A stretch of 64,000 nt of DNA from Cryobacterium sp. HLT2-28. GTDB lineage: Bacteria > Actinomycetota > Actinomycetes > Actinomycetales > Microbacteriaceae. The position numbers and the translations under genes are program-made. Numbering within the stretch: the first letter of the stretch is position 1; every line of letters starts with the position of its first letter. The notes under the pieces were generated by a model, which was not told the origin of the DNA, did not search any database, and saw only the letters and a program-made list of their open reading frames with translations. The DNA lies in assembly GCF_004402495.1 (NCBI RefSeq), contig NZ_SOFH01000002.1:45833-109832 (forward strand), written 5' to 3'. Below are positions 34,923 through 42,951 of the stretch, piece by piece.

Positions 34923-36422
34923 ATGACCGATCTGCCCGTAATCACCCACTGGATCGACGGGGCGCCGTTCGACGGGACCTCGACCCGCAGCGCGCCGGTC
35001 TTCAACCCGGCCCTCGGCGCCGTCGCCAAGCACGTGCGCCTGGCCGGCGCCGTCGACGTCGACACCGCCGTCGCCTCCGCCCAGGCCGCCTACCCGGGGT
35101 GGCGGGACACCTCCCAGGCCCGGCGCCAGGGCGTCATGTTCACCTTCCGCGAGCTGCTCAACGCGCGCAAGGGCGAGCTGGCCGACATCCTGACCGCCGA
35201 ACACGGCAAGGTGACCGCGGATGCCCTCGGCGAGATCGCGCGCGGGCTCGAGGTCGTCGAATTCGCCCTCGGCATGCCGCACCTGACCAAGGGCGAGTAC
35301 TCGGAGAACGTGTCGACCGGTGTCGACGTGTACACGCTGCGCCAGCCGCTCGGTGTCGTGGGCATCATCAGCCCGTTCAACTTCCCGGCAATGGTACCGC
35401 TGTGGTTCTTCCCGATCGCGATCGCCGCCGGCAACACCGTGGTGCTCAAGCCGAGCGAGAAGGACCCGTCGGCGTCGAACTGGATGGCCGCCCTGATGAC
35501 CGAGGCCGGCCTGCCCGCCGGCGTGCTCAACGTCGTGCACGGCGACAAGGAGGCGGTCGACGCCCTGCTCGTGCACCCCGACGTGCAGGCGATCTCCTTC
35601 GTCGGCTCCACCCCGATCGCCAAGTACATCTACGAGACCGCGGCGCACCACGGCAAGCGCGTGCAGGCCCTCGGCGGCGCCAAGAACCACATGCTCGTGC
35701 TGCCGGACGCCGACCTCGACCTGGCCGCGGATGCCGCGGTCAACGCCGGTTTCGGCTCGGCCGGTGAGCGGTGCATGGCGATCAGCGTCGTGGTGGCCGT
35801 AGAACCGGTCGCCGACGAGCTGGTCGCGAAGATCACCGAGCGGCTGAAGGGGCTCAGGGTCGGCGACGGCATGCGCGGCTGCGATATGGGGCCGCTGATC
35901 ACCAAGGCCCACCGAGACAAGGTCGCCTCCTACATCGACGTGGCCCGCACCGACGGTGCCGAGGTCGTCGTGGACGGGCGCGGCATCGAGGTGGACGGTG
36001 ACGCATCCGGATTCTGGCTCGGCCCTACCCTGTTCGACCGGGTCGGCACCGACTCGGATGTCTACCTCGACGAGATCTTCGGCCCGGTGCTCTCGATCGT
36101 GCGGGTGGGCAGCTACACCGAGGGGCTCACCCTGATCAACCGGAGCCGCTACGGCAACGGCACCGCGATCTTCACCAACGACGGCGGCGCCGCCCGGCGC
36201 TTCCAGAACGAGGTGCAGGTCGGCATGGTCGGCATCAACGTGCCGATCCCGGTGCCGGTGGCGTACCACTCGTTCGGCGGCTGGAAGGACTCCCTCTTCG
36301 GCGACGCGAAGGCCTACGGCCCGGCCGGGATCGCGTTCTACACCCGGGAGAAGGCCATCACCAGCCGTTGGCTCGACCCCAGCCACGGCGGCATCAACCT
36401 CGGCTTCCCCCAGAACGCCTAG
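34923..36422 (+). CDS. mmsA: CoA-acylating malonate/methylmalonate-semialdehyde dehydrogenase
   Basis: The 499-residue aldehyde dehydrogenase has the MmsA features: GIISPFNFPAMVPLWFFP, ALGGAKNHMLVLPDAD and the catalytic C284 in SAGERCMA. It converts malonate semialdehyde (from uracil) to acetyl-CoA, or methylmalonate semialdehyde (from thymine) to propionyl-CoA. AAGGA precedes the ATG. It ends the operon and faces the LysR gene across a hairpin. Confidence 0.93.
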   Translation: MTDLPVITHWIDGAPFDGTSTRSAPVFNPALGAVAKHVRLAGAVDVDTAVASAQAAYPGWRDTSQARRQGVMFTFRELLNARKGELADILTAEHGKVTADALGEIARGLEVVEFALGMPHLTKGEYSENVSTGVDVYTLRQPLGVVGIISPFNFPAMVPLWFFPIAIAAGNTVVLKPSEKDPSASNWMAALMTEAGLPAGVLNVVHGDKEAVDALLVHPDVQAISFVGSTPIAKYIYETAAHHGKRVQALGGAKNHMLVLPDADLDLAADAAVNAGFGSAGERCMAISVVVAVEPVADELVAKITERLKGLRVGDGMRGCDMGPLITKAHRDKVASYIDVARTDGAEVVVDGRGIEVDGDASGFWLGPTLFDRVGTDSDVYLDEIFGPVLSIVRVGSYTEGLTLINRSRYGNGTAIFTNDGGAARRFQNEVQVGMVGINVPIPVPVAYHSFGGWKDSLFGDAKAYGPAGIAFYTREKAITSRWLDPSHGGINLGFPQNA

Positions 36423-36425
36423 CCC

Positions 36426-36471
36426 GCCCACCGCCCGCCTCCATCCCGCACTCGCGCGGGTGGGGGTGGGC
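36426..36471. terminator. Convergent hairpin
   Basis: GCCCACC (36426) pairs with GGTGGGC (36465), with an imperfect inner stem CCATCCCGC/GCGGGTGG, between the mmsA and LysR stops. Confidence 0.5.
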
Positions 36472-36473
36472 GG

Positions 36474-37418
36474 CTATGGGGTTGGGGAGGGCGGCGGGGT
36501 CGCCGAGGTGTGCTCGGCCTGCACCCGCTCGGCCTCGGCCCGCAGCACGTCGACGACCGTGCGCACGGCGAGGCGCTCGGCCCGGTCGGGGCGCATCAGC
36601 GCCACGATCTGCCGCTCGGCGTCGACCCCGCGCAGCGGCTTGAGCACGAGCTTGCCCGGCTGGTCGCCACCCCAGGTGTAGCGCGGCACGAGCGCGATGC
36701 CCAGGCCCGCCATCACGAACGCCTCGATCAGCCGCATGTCCGCGAAGCGCTGTGCCACCAGCGCCTGCCCGCCGCCCTGCTGTTCGATCTGGTGCAGGAT
36801 GCGTTCGAACGGGTAGCCGTCCGGCGCGCCGATCCAGGTCTCGCCGACGACGTCGGCCGGCCCGATCCAGGCCCGGGCGGCCAGGCGGTGGTCGGCCGGC
36901 AGCCCCACGTCGAGCGGCTCGGTCATCAGCGGAACCACGGTCAGTCCCCGCCCGCCCCAGGGCAGCTGCCCGCGCAGGCTGTAGGCGAGCACGATGTCGA
37001 AGTCGGCGGTCAGCGCGGGGAAGTCGCTCAGCTCCGGGTCCTTGTCGGTGCAGTTCACGACCAGGCCCGGCACCGACGCGATCTGCCGCAGCGCGCCCGG
37101 CAACAACATCTCGCCCGCGGTCGGAAACGTCACCAGGCTCACCTCGCCGGTGGCGTGGTTGCGGAACTCGTCCCACACCGCGTTCGCCCGGGCGAGGGCG
37201 ACCGCGACATCGGTCGCGCTGCGGGCCAGCGCGCGCCCGGCATCCGTCAGGATCAGGCCACGGCCGCTGCGCTCGGTGAGCGGCAAACCGGCCTCCCGTT
37301 CGAGCACCTTGAGCTGCTGCGACACCGCCGACGGCGTGCGGTGGGTGGCCCGTGCGACAGCGGTGATGCTGCGGCGTTCGGCCAGTTCCCTGAGCAATTC
37401 GAGCCTCTGTACATCCAT
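36474..37418 (-). CDS. LysR-family transcriptional regulator
   Basis: The 314-residue protein has the LysR winged helix at residues 1-60 (SITAVARATHRTPSAVSQQL) and a periplasmic-binding-like effector domain. The ATG at 37418 is chosen because the promoter read on the minus strand (TTGACA at 37466-37471, 17-base spacer, TGTTCT) would start transcription at about 37436, inside the longer alternative start at 37439. It converges with mmsA and may regulate that operon or an unlinked gene. Confidence 0.87.
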   Translation of the reverse strand: MDVQRLELLRELAERRSITAVARATHRTPSAVSQQLKVLEREAGLPLTERSGRGLILTDAGRALARSATDVAVALARANAVWDEFRNHATGEVSLVTFPTAGEMLLPGALRQIASVPGLVVNCTDKDPELSDFPALTADFDIVLAYSLRGQLPWGGRGLTVVPLMTEPLDVGLPADHRLAARAWIGPADVVGETWIGAPDGYPFERILHQIEQQGGGQALVAQRFADMRLIEAFVMAGLGIALVPRYTWGGDQPGKLVLKPLRGVDAERQIVALMRPDRAERLAVRTVVDVLRAEAERVQAEHTSATPPPSPTP

Positions 37419-37439
37419 GTAGTCAAGCTTCACACTCAT

Positions 37440-37471
37440 TGCAGAACAATGCGATTGTGCTGCACTGTCAA
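37440..37471. promoter_or_regulatory. LysR autoregulatory palindrome and promoter
   Basis: A 25-base palindrome at 37440-37464 has 11-base arms with one mismatch (TGCAGAACAAT and complement). It covers the -10 region of the minus-strand promoter whose -35 TTGACA is at 37466-37471. LysR proteins usually repress themselves from such a site. Confidence 0.6.
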
Positions 37472-37554
37472 TAGTGGTCGAATTAACGCGTCGAACTCGT
37501 GCAATGGTGCCTCCGTCTCCCCGACATCAACCTCCATTCTCGAAAGGTACGACC

Positions 37555-37677
37555 GTGTTCGTTCTCCTCGCCGTTCTCGTTCTCATTGTTCTCTCCTCCG
37601 CTGCGGCCGTCGTCGTCGACGTGCAGAAGGACGGCTACCGTCGTCTTCCCGAGCGCAAGCTCGTTCGCAGCTTCTGA
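37555..37677 (+). CDS. Small single-pass membrane protein, 40 residues
   Basis: GAAAGG seven bases ahead of a GTG opens a frame encoding one hydrophobic helix (VFVLLAVLVLIVLSSAAAVV) followed by a charged tail ending DGYRRLPERKLVRSF. The helix-in, basic-tail plan and the ribosome site support a real gene. It is in the divergent gap between the LysR gene and pyrE. No family is recognised. Confidence 0.6.
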   Translation: MFVLLAVLVLIVLSSAAAVVVDVQKDGYRRLPERKLVRSF

Positions 37678-37730
37678 ACCGTCGGAACCCCCGCCGGGAA
37701 CCCCGCGGGGCCGCCGACCGGCCGATGGCC

Positions 37731-37736
37731 TAAAGT
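37731..37736 (+). promoter_or_regulatory. -10 box of a leaderless promoter
   Basis: TAAAGT lies 6 bases before the pyrE GTG at 37743. Confidence 0.5.
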
Positions 37737-37742
37737 TGGACT

Positions 37743-38291
37743 GTGAAAGACACTCGCCAGCAGCTCATCGACCACATCTCGGCCGAGGCCGTCTTCCACG
37801 GTGATTTCACCCTCACCAGCGGCAAGAAGGCCACGTACTACGTCGACCTCCGCAAGGTGAGCCTCGACCACCGGGTCTCCCCGCTGATCGGCCAGGTCAT
37901 GCTCGATCTCATCGCTGAGATCCCGAACGTGGCCGCCGTCGGCGGGATGACCATGGGCGCCGACCCCGTCGCCGCCGCGATCCTGCACCAGGGGGTCGCC
38001 CGCGGCCTGGCCTACGACGCCTTCGTCGTGCGCAAGGAACCCAAGGACCACGGCCGCGGCCGCCAGGTGGAGGGCCCCGACCTGGCCGGCAAGCGCGTGA
38101 TCGTGCTCGAAGACACCTCCACGACCGGCGGCTCCCCGCTGGCCGCGATCGAGGCGCTGAAGAAGGTCGGCGCCATCATCGCCGGCGTCGCCGTGGTCGT
38201 CGACCGGGACACCGGCGCGCGCGAAGTGATCGAGGCCGCCGGCTACCCGTATTACGCCGCCATCGGCCTTGAGGACCTGGGGCTCCGCTGA
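37743..38291 (+). CDS. pyrE: Orotate phosphoribosyltransferase
   Basis: PyrE makes OMP from orotate and PRPP in pyrimidine synthesis. The 182-residue protein has LTSGKKATYYVDLRKV, the flexible-loop FVVRKEPKDHGRG and the PRPP-binding VIVLEDTSTTGGS. The GTG start follows a -10 box at leaderless distance. The next gene overlaps by one base (TGATG). Confidence 0.95.
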   Translation: MKDTRQQLIDHISAEAVFHGDFTLTSGKKATYYVDLRKVSLDHRVSPLIGQVMLDLIAEIPNVAAVGGMTMGADPVAAAILHQGVARGLAYDAFVVRKEPKDHGRGRQVEGPDLAGKRVIVLEDTSTTGGSPLAAIEALKKVGAIIAGVAVVVDRDTGAREVIEAAGYPYYAAIGLEDLGLR

Positions 38292-39952
38292 TGCCCGACA
38301 AAGACGGGCAGGGCGAAGACGGAGTCGACTGGCTCGCCGCCCAACTCGGCGGCGGAGCCAAGCCGGCCAACCCCGACGAGTTCGTTCCCCGCAAGGGTGC
38401 GCCCCTTCGTTCGAAGGACACCCCCGCGGCGCCCGCCGACCCTGCCCCGAAGCCGGCCGGCTTCCTCTGGGGTCTGAAACCCACCACCGAGACCGACCCC
38501 CACCTGGCGTCGACGGATGCCGCAACTCCCGCCGCCACGCCGGCCACCCCCGCGCCCGTCCCGGCCGACGCGGCGCCGCGTCCCGCCCGCGACGCGGAGC
38601 CTGCCGCCGGCCATCGGGTCGAGCCGCTCACCCCCGCCCAGCCGGCGGACCTCACTCCCGCGGCCCCCACCCCTGCCCGGACCCCCGGGCACGCCCCACT
38701 CGTGCCCGAAGCGAACGTCCGTCCCGAGGTGCCCGCGCCCGCTTCGCCTGCCGCCGCACCGGCCGCGCCTGCCCCCGCCGTGCCCGCCCGCTCGGAGGCC
38801 GACCTCGAGCCTGCGCCGTGGTGGACGACCCCGGCCCAATCCCCACTCGTGCCCACTGCCGAGGAGACGGCCGACGCGCTCCGCGCGGGCGCCCACGCCG
38901 CGCCGGTTGCCGCGACCCCGTCCCCGCTGCCGATCCCCGCGACTGCCCCCACCCCCGCGCTTCGGCGGTTCCGGGCGCGCGCCGCCGCCCCCGCTCCGCT
39001 GGAGGCCGAGACCCCGGCCCCCGAGACCCCGGCGATTCCCGCGCCGCTCATCGAGCCCGCGCCGACCATTGCCATGGCGGCCCAGCCCGATGCGACCCCG
39101 CCCGACGCGGCCGAGCCGCACGGGACCCCGCCCGACCTGACGACTCGCGCAGTCGCCGAGCCCGAAGCGATCCTGCCCGAGACCCGCCAGGCCCGTAGGC
39201 TGGCAGAGGCGGCCGGGACGGACCAGCCGCCGACGCCGGCCCCGAGCGTGGCACCCACCGTGGCCATTCCGGCCGGACCCGCGGCATCCGCCGGCCCGGC
39301 CGGCCCGGACGCCCCCGGTCGCCGCCGCGGACCCGGCGGCCGGTCGCCATCGCGCACGGGCGTGTTCGGCGGGCTGCCTCCCCGCCTGGTCTGGATCGCC
39401 GGCGCACTACTCGCCGTGATCGTGCTGGTCGGCCTCTTCTTCCTCGGCCGCCAACTCGTCGGCGGCATCGCCCCGGCCGCCGTGGCCACGTCCAGCGCGG
39501 CCGCGACCCCGACCCCCACGCCGACCCCCACGGCCGCCCCGGAGCCCACCGGCCCCCAGCCGGTCGGCGTGCACAAGTGGAACACCCTCTTCGGCGGCGA
39601 ATGCCTGCAGCCGTACGTGTCGCCGTGGGAGGAGGACTTCACCGTCGCCGACTGCGCCGCCCCGCACGCCGCCCAGCTGGTCTACCGGGGAACCTTCCCC
39701 GGGGATGCCGCCGCCGCGTTCCCCGGTGAGGAAGCCCTGGCCTCGCAGATCAACCTGCTCTGCAGCGCGACCGGCGTGATCGACCTGGCCGCAGCCGCCG
39801 AGTTCGCCGACGTGCAGGTGCAGGGCAGCTACCCGATCACCGCGGAACAGTGGGCGAAGGGCCCGCACTACTACTACTGCTTCGTCAACCGGTCAGGCGG
39901 CGAGGCGCTCTCCACGAGCGTCGCCGGCCCCGGACCGGCCCCCGCCGGCTGA
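38291..39952 (+). CDS. Pro/Ala-rich membrane protein with septum-formation-like extracellular domain
   Basis: The 553-residue protein has a cytoplasmic Pro/Ala-rich region to about residue 360, one helix at about 365-390 (LVWIAGALLAVIVLVGLFFL), a Thr-Pro linker and an outer domain with C438, C455, C491 and C530. The GECL...VADCAAPHAAQLV pattern resembles the Septum_form domain family (PF13845), inferred by motif only. It may act at the cell envelope. Its start overlaps the pyrE stop. Confidence 0.7.
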   Translation: MPDKDGQGEDGVDWLAAQLGGGAKPANPDEFVPRKGAPLRSKDTPAAPADPAPKPAGFLWGLKPTTETDPHLASTDAATPAATPATPAPVPADAAPRPARDAEPAAGHRVEPLTPAQPADLTPAAPTPARTPGHAPLVPEANVRPEVPAPASPAAAPAAPAPAVPARSEADLEPAPWWTTPAQSPLVPTAEETADALRAGAHAAPVAATPSPLPIPATAPTPALRRFRARAAAPAPLEAETPAPETPAIPAPLIEPAPTIAMAAQPDATPPDAAEPHGTPPDLTTRAVAEPEAILPETRQARRLAEAAGTDQPPTPAPSVAPTVAIPAGPAASAGPAGPDAPGRRRGPGGRSPSRTGVFGGLPPRLVWIAGALLAVIVLVGLFFLGRQLVGGIAPAAVATSSAAATPTPTPTPTAAPEPTGPQPVGVHKWNTLFGGECLQPYVSPWEEDFTVADCAAPHAAQLVYRGTFPGDAAAAFPGEEALASQINLLCSATGVIDLAAAAEFADVQVQGSYPITAEQWAKGPHYYYCFVNRSGGEALSTSVAGPGPAPAG

Positions 39953-39964
39953 CGAGGACCGCCG

Positions 39965-39998
39965 GCTGTCGAGGCGCGTCAGCTGTCGAGGCCCGTCA
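39965..39998. repeat. 17-bp tandem duplication
   Basis: GCTGTCGAGGCGCGTCA and a copy with one change fill the gap between two convergent genes. Confidence 0.8.
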
Positions 39999-40001
39999 GC
40001 G

Positions 40002-40802
40002 CTAGACCTCGTCCGACAGCAACGGTTCGCGGGCGACGAGCTCGTGCACGCCCGAGATGATCTCGTCGGGGCGGAACGGGTAGCGGCGCACCTCGGCCTC
40101 GTCGCTGATGCCGGTCATCACCAGGATCGTGTGCAGCCCGGCCTCGATCCCGGCGACGATGTCGGTGTCCATCCGGTCGCCGATCATGGCCGTGTTCTCC
40201 GAATGCGCGCCGATCTTGTTCATCGCCGAGCGGAACATCATCGGGTTGGGCTTGCCGACGACATACGGCTCCATCCCGGTCGCCTTCGAGATGAGGGCGG
40301 CGATCGCGCCCGTCGCCGGCATCGGGCCATCGGCGCTGGGGCCGGTCGCATCCGGGTTGGTCGCGATGAAGCGGGCACCGGCCAGCAGCAGGCGGATCGC
40401 CTTGGTGATCGCCTCGAACGAGTAGTTGCGGGTCTCCCCGACGACGACATAGTCGGGGTTCGTCTCGGTCATGATGAAGCCGGCCTCGTGCAGCGCGGTC
40501 GTCAGGCCCACCTCGCCGATCACGAAGGCGGTGCCACCCGGCGCCTGCGACTTGAGGAAGTCGGCGGTGGCGAGGGCGGAGGTCCAGATCCGCTCCTCCG
40601 GCACGATCAGGCCGGACGCGCGGAGGCGGGCGCTCAGGTCTCGCGGGGTGAAGATGGAGTTGTTGGTGAGCACGAGGAACGGCGTTCCGGCGTCGGTCCA
40701 GTTCTGGATCAGTTCGGCCGCACCGGGCAGCGGGCTGTTCTCGTGCACGAGCACACCGTCCATGTCGGTGAGCCAGCATTCGATCTCGTCGCGGCGTGTC
40801 AT
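40002..40802 (-). CDS. HAD-superfamily class IIA phosphatase (NagD-like)
   Basis: The 266-residue protein carries the HAD nucleophile in LTDMDGVLVHEN, VLTNNSIFTPRDL (motif II), GKPNPMMFRSA (motif III Lys) and IGDRMDTDIVAGIEAGL (motif IV). NagD-type enzymes remove phosphate from nucleotides or sugar phosphates. GAGGAGC precedes the ATG. Confidence 0.92.
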   Translation of the reverse strand: MTRRDEIECWLTDMDGVLVHENSPLPGAAELIQNWTDAGTPFLVLTNNSIFTPRDLSARLRASGLIVPEERIWTSALATADFLKSQAPGGTAFVIGEVGLTTALHEAGFIMTETNPDYVVVGETRNYSFEAITKAIRLLLAGARFIATNPDATGPSADGPMPATGAIAALISKATGMEPYVVGKPNPMMFRSAMNKIGAHSENTAMIGDRMDTDIVAGIEAGLHTILVMTGISDEAEVRRYPFRPDEIISGVHELVAREPLLSDEV

Positions 40803-40854
40803 TGGGCGCTCCTCAGGGTCGACCCAAGCCTAGCCGGGGCGGGTTTCCGGGCGG

Positions 40855-41514
40855 TTACACCGTCAGCCAGATCGACGCGGCGGCATCGGGGTGCAACGGC
40901 CGGATGCGCCCGCCCGGCAGGCGCACCGCGCCCGCCTCGAGCACGGTCAGGGCGCTGCCCGGCCCGATCGACTCGGCGGCGAGATCGCGCAGGATTCCCG
41001 GGTCGCGGTCGCTGATCCGCAGCACCGTCCCCGCGTGGCCCGGCGCGGCATCCGCCAGCAGGATCGCGGGCCCGCGCACCAGGCTGCCGTCGGCGGCGGG
41101 GATCAGGTCGCCGTGCGGGTCGGCGCCCGGTCGGCCGAGCCGCTCGTCGATCGCTTCGAGCAGCCGGTCGGAGAGCGCGTGCTCGAGCACCTCCGCCTCG
41201 TCGTGCACCTGGTCCCAGGCATAGCCCATCTCGCGCACGAGCCAGGTTTCGACCAGGCGGTGCCGGCGCACCACCGCGCTCGCGCCGAGGAAACCCGCCC
41301 GGGTGAGCCGGAGCGGCCCGTACGGCACATGCGTGATCAGCCCGGCCGCGGCGAGCTTCTTCACCATCTCAGTGACGGATGACGGCGCCACCCCGAGGCG
41401 CGAGGCGAGCACCGAGGGGGTGATCGGCTCCGGCTGCCATTCGGTGTGCGCGTAGATGGTCTTGAGGTAGTCCTCCACAGCGGGGGTGGACACTGCCGTG
41501 GGCCGCCTGGTCAT
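40855..41514 (-). CDS. mntR: DtxR/MntR-family metal-dependent repressor
   Basis: The 219-residue protein has a winged helix at about 8-65 (ITPSVLASRLGVAPSSVTEMVKKL), the metal-binding dimerisation domain (HRLVETWLVREMGY, DEAEVLEHALSDRLLEAID) and a C-terminal FeoA-like SH3 domain. Because it lies 13 bases behind mntH it is most likely a manganese sensor that shuts off mntH. An iron role cannot be excluded from sequence. Confidence 0.88.
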   Translation of the reverse strand: MTRRPTAVSTPAVEDYLKTIYAHTEWQPEPITPSVLASRLGVAPSSVTEMVKKLAAAGLITHVPYGPLRLTRAGFLGASAVVRRHRLVETWLVREMGYAWDQVHDEAEVLEHALSDRLLEAIDERLGRPGADPHGDLIPAADGSLVRGPAILLADAAPGHAGTVLRISDRDPGILRDLAAESIGPGSALTVLEAGAVRLPGGRIRPLHPDAAASIWLTV

Positions 41515-41527
41515 CCGGATCCCGGCC

Positions 41528-42793
41528 TCAGGCGCCGGTGAAGATCAGCACGAGCAGCACCACATTCAGGGCGACGAGCAGCACGGCGGCGACGATGCCG
41601 GCGGCGGTGGTGAACCACCGGTTCGTGTAATCGCCGAGCACGTCCCGGCGGGAGGTCAGCCAGATCAGGGGGATCAGAGCGAACGGGATGCCGAAGGAGA
41701 GCACCACCTGGCTGAGCACGAGGGCGAGGGTGGGGTCGAAGCCCAGCCCGAGGATGAGCAGGGCGGGGATGAGCGTGACCAGGCGGCGCAGCAGCAGGGG
41801 AACGCGGATGTGGAGCAGGCCGTGCATGATCTCCGCGCCGGCATACGCGCCGACCGACGTCGACGCGAGCCCGGATGCGAGCAGCCCCACCGCGAACAAG
41901 GTCGCGACGAGAGGGCCGAGGTTGGCCTGCAGGGCGGCGTAGGCTCCGGGCAGGCTGTCCGTTCCGGGCGCGCCCTGCAGGGCGGACGCGGCGAGCAGGA
42001 GCAGGGCCAGGTTCACGGTGCCGGCGATCGCCATGGCGATCGAGACATCCCACCTGGTCGCCCAGAGCAGCCGGCGAGTCGCCGTCGACCCGACGATGTC
42101 GGGGAACCGGTCCCTGGCCAGGGCCGAGTGGGCGTAGATGGCGTGCGGCATGATCGTGGCGCCCAGGATCGACGCGGCGAGGAGCACGGAGTTGGCACCC
42201 TCGAAGCGGGGCACCAGCCCGCCCGCGACCCCGGCGGCATCCGGCGGGGCGAAGAAGACGCCGGCGGTGAAGCCGACGGCGATGATCAGGAGCAGCGCCA
42301 GCACGACCTTTTCGAAGCTGCGCGGACCGCGGCGGGTCTGCACCGTGAGCACGAGCATCGAGATGACGCCCGTGATGATCCCGCCGGCCAGCAGGGGGAG
42401 GCCGAACAGGAGGTAGAGGGCGACCGCGCCGCCGATGATCTCGGCCAGGTCGGTGGCCATCGCCACCAGTTCGGCCTGCATCCAGTACAGCCTCCGCCCG
42501 AGCGGCCTCCGCAGCCGCGCCCCGAGGATCTCCGGCAGGCTCGAGCCGGTGACGATCCCGAGTTTCGCCGAGAGGTACTGGATCAGCCAGGCCATCAGGT
42601 TGCCGGCGATGACCACCCAGACCAGCAGGTAGCCGAAGCGCGCCCCGGCCGTCATGTTGCTCGCGACATTGCCGGGGTCGAGGTAGGCCACGCCCGCCAC
42701 GAGGGCCGGTCCGAGCAGCCAGAGCAGGCGAGTGGATGCGATGGTGGCGGGTTGCGCGCCGACCGGCGCCTGCGTCGTCCCAGATTTAGGCAT
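41528..42793 (-). CDS. mntH: Nramp-family divalent metal (Mn2+/Fe2+) transporter
   Basis: The 421-residue protein has 11 membrane helices and the Nramp metal site: DPGN at residues 39-42 in helix 1 and the MPH motif (ATIMPHAIYAHSAL) in helix 6. It imports Mn2+ with protons. The start codon overlaps a palindromic regulator site and follows a TATGAT box by six bases, so the message should be leaderless and switched off directly at the transcription start. It is co-transcribed with mntR. Confidence 0.94.
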   Translation of the reverse strand: MPKSGTTQAPVGAQPATIASTRLLWLLGPALVAGVAYLDPGNVASNMTAGARFGYLLVWVVIAGNLMAWLIQYLSAKLGIVTGSSLPEILGARLRRPLGRRLYWMQAELVAMATDLAEIIGGAVALYLLFGLPLLAGGIITGVISMLVLTVQTRRGPRSFEKVVLALLLIIAVGFTAGVFFAPPDAAGVAGGLVPRFEGANSVLLAASILGATIMPHAIYAHSALARDRFPDIVGSTATRRLLWATRWDVSIAMAIAGTVNLALLLLAASALQGAPGTDSLPGAYAALQANLGPLVATLFAVGLLASGLASTSVGAYAGAEIMHGLLHIRVPLLLRRLVTLIPALLILGLGFDPTLALVLSQVVLSFGIPFALIPLIWLTSRRDVLGDYTNRWFTTAAGIVAAVLLVALNVVLLVLIFTGA

Positions 42794-42805
42794 ACCGAAA
42801 TCATA
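42785..42805 (-). promoter_or_regulatory. MntR box over the leaderless mntH promoter
   Basis: TTTAGGCATACCGAAA (42785-42800) is symmetric as TTTnGGnATnCCnAAA, like known DtxR/MntR boxes. It covers the ATG (42791-42793) and touches the -10 TATGAT (minus strand, 42800-42805). Confidence 0.65.
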
Positions 42806-42831
42806 GCCTCGCGGCGGCCCTCCGCCGCTCC

Positions 42832-42899
42832 CGAGATCGCCTCTTTCGGTCGAAACCGACCCGCGCGCCGGTCGGTCTCGACCGAAACGGCAGATCTCG
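42832..42899. repeat. Inverted-repeat element R6, family CCGGTCGGTCTCGACCG
   Basis: Arms 42832-42861 and 42870-42899 pair over 30 bases with 6 mismatches around CGCGCGCC. The central part resembles the loop of R7 and R8. It lies in the divergent mntH/trmH region. Confidence 0.85.
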
Positions 42900-42939
42900 A
42901 CGAAGAGGGGAGTCGGGCAGGGGGCCGGCCGGGCCGGGA

Positions 42940-42945
42940 TACGGT
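42940..42945 (+). promoter_or_regulatory. -10 box of a leaderless promoter
   Basis: TACGGT lies 6 bases before the trmH-family GTG at 42952. Confidence 0.45.
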
Positions 42946-42951
42946 TACAGG

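Noticed and set aside
26261..36422. Pyrimidine operon as a recently acquired island
   Set aside because: Codon use and GC match the neighbours and no integrase, att site or IS borders it.
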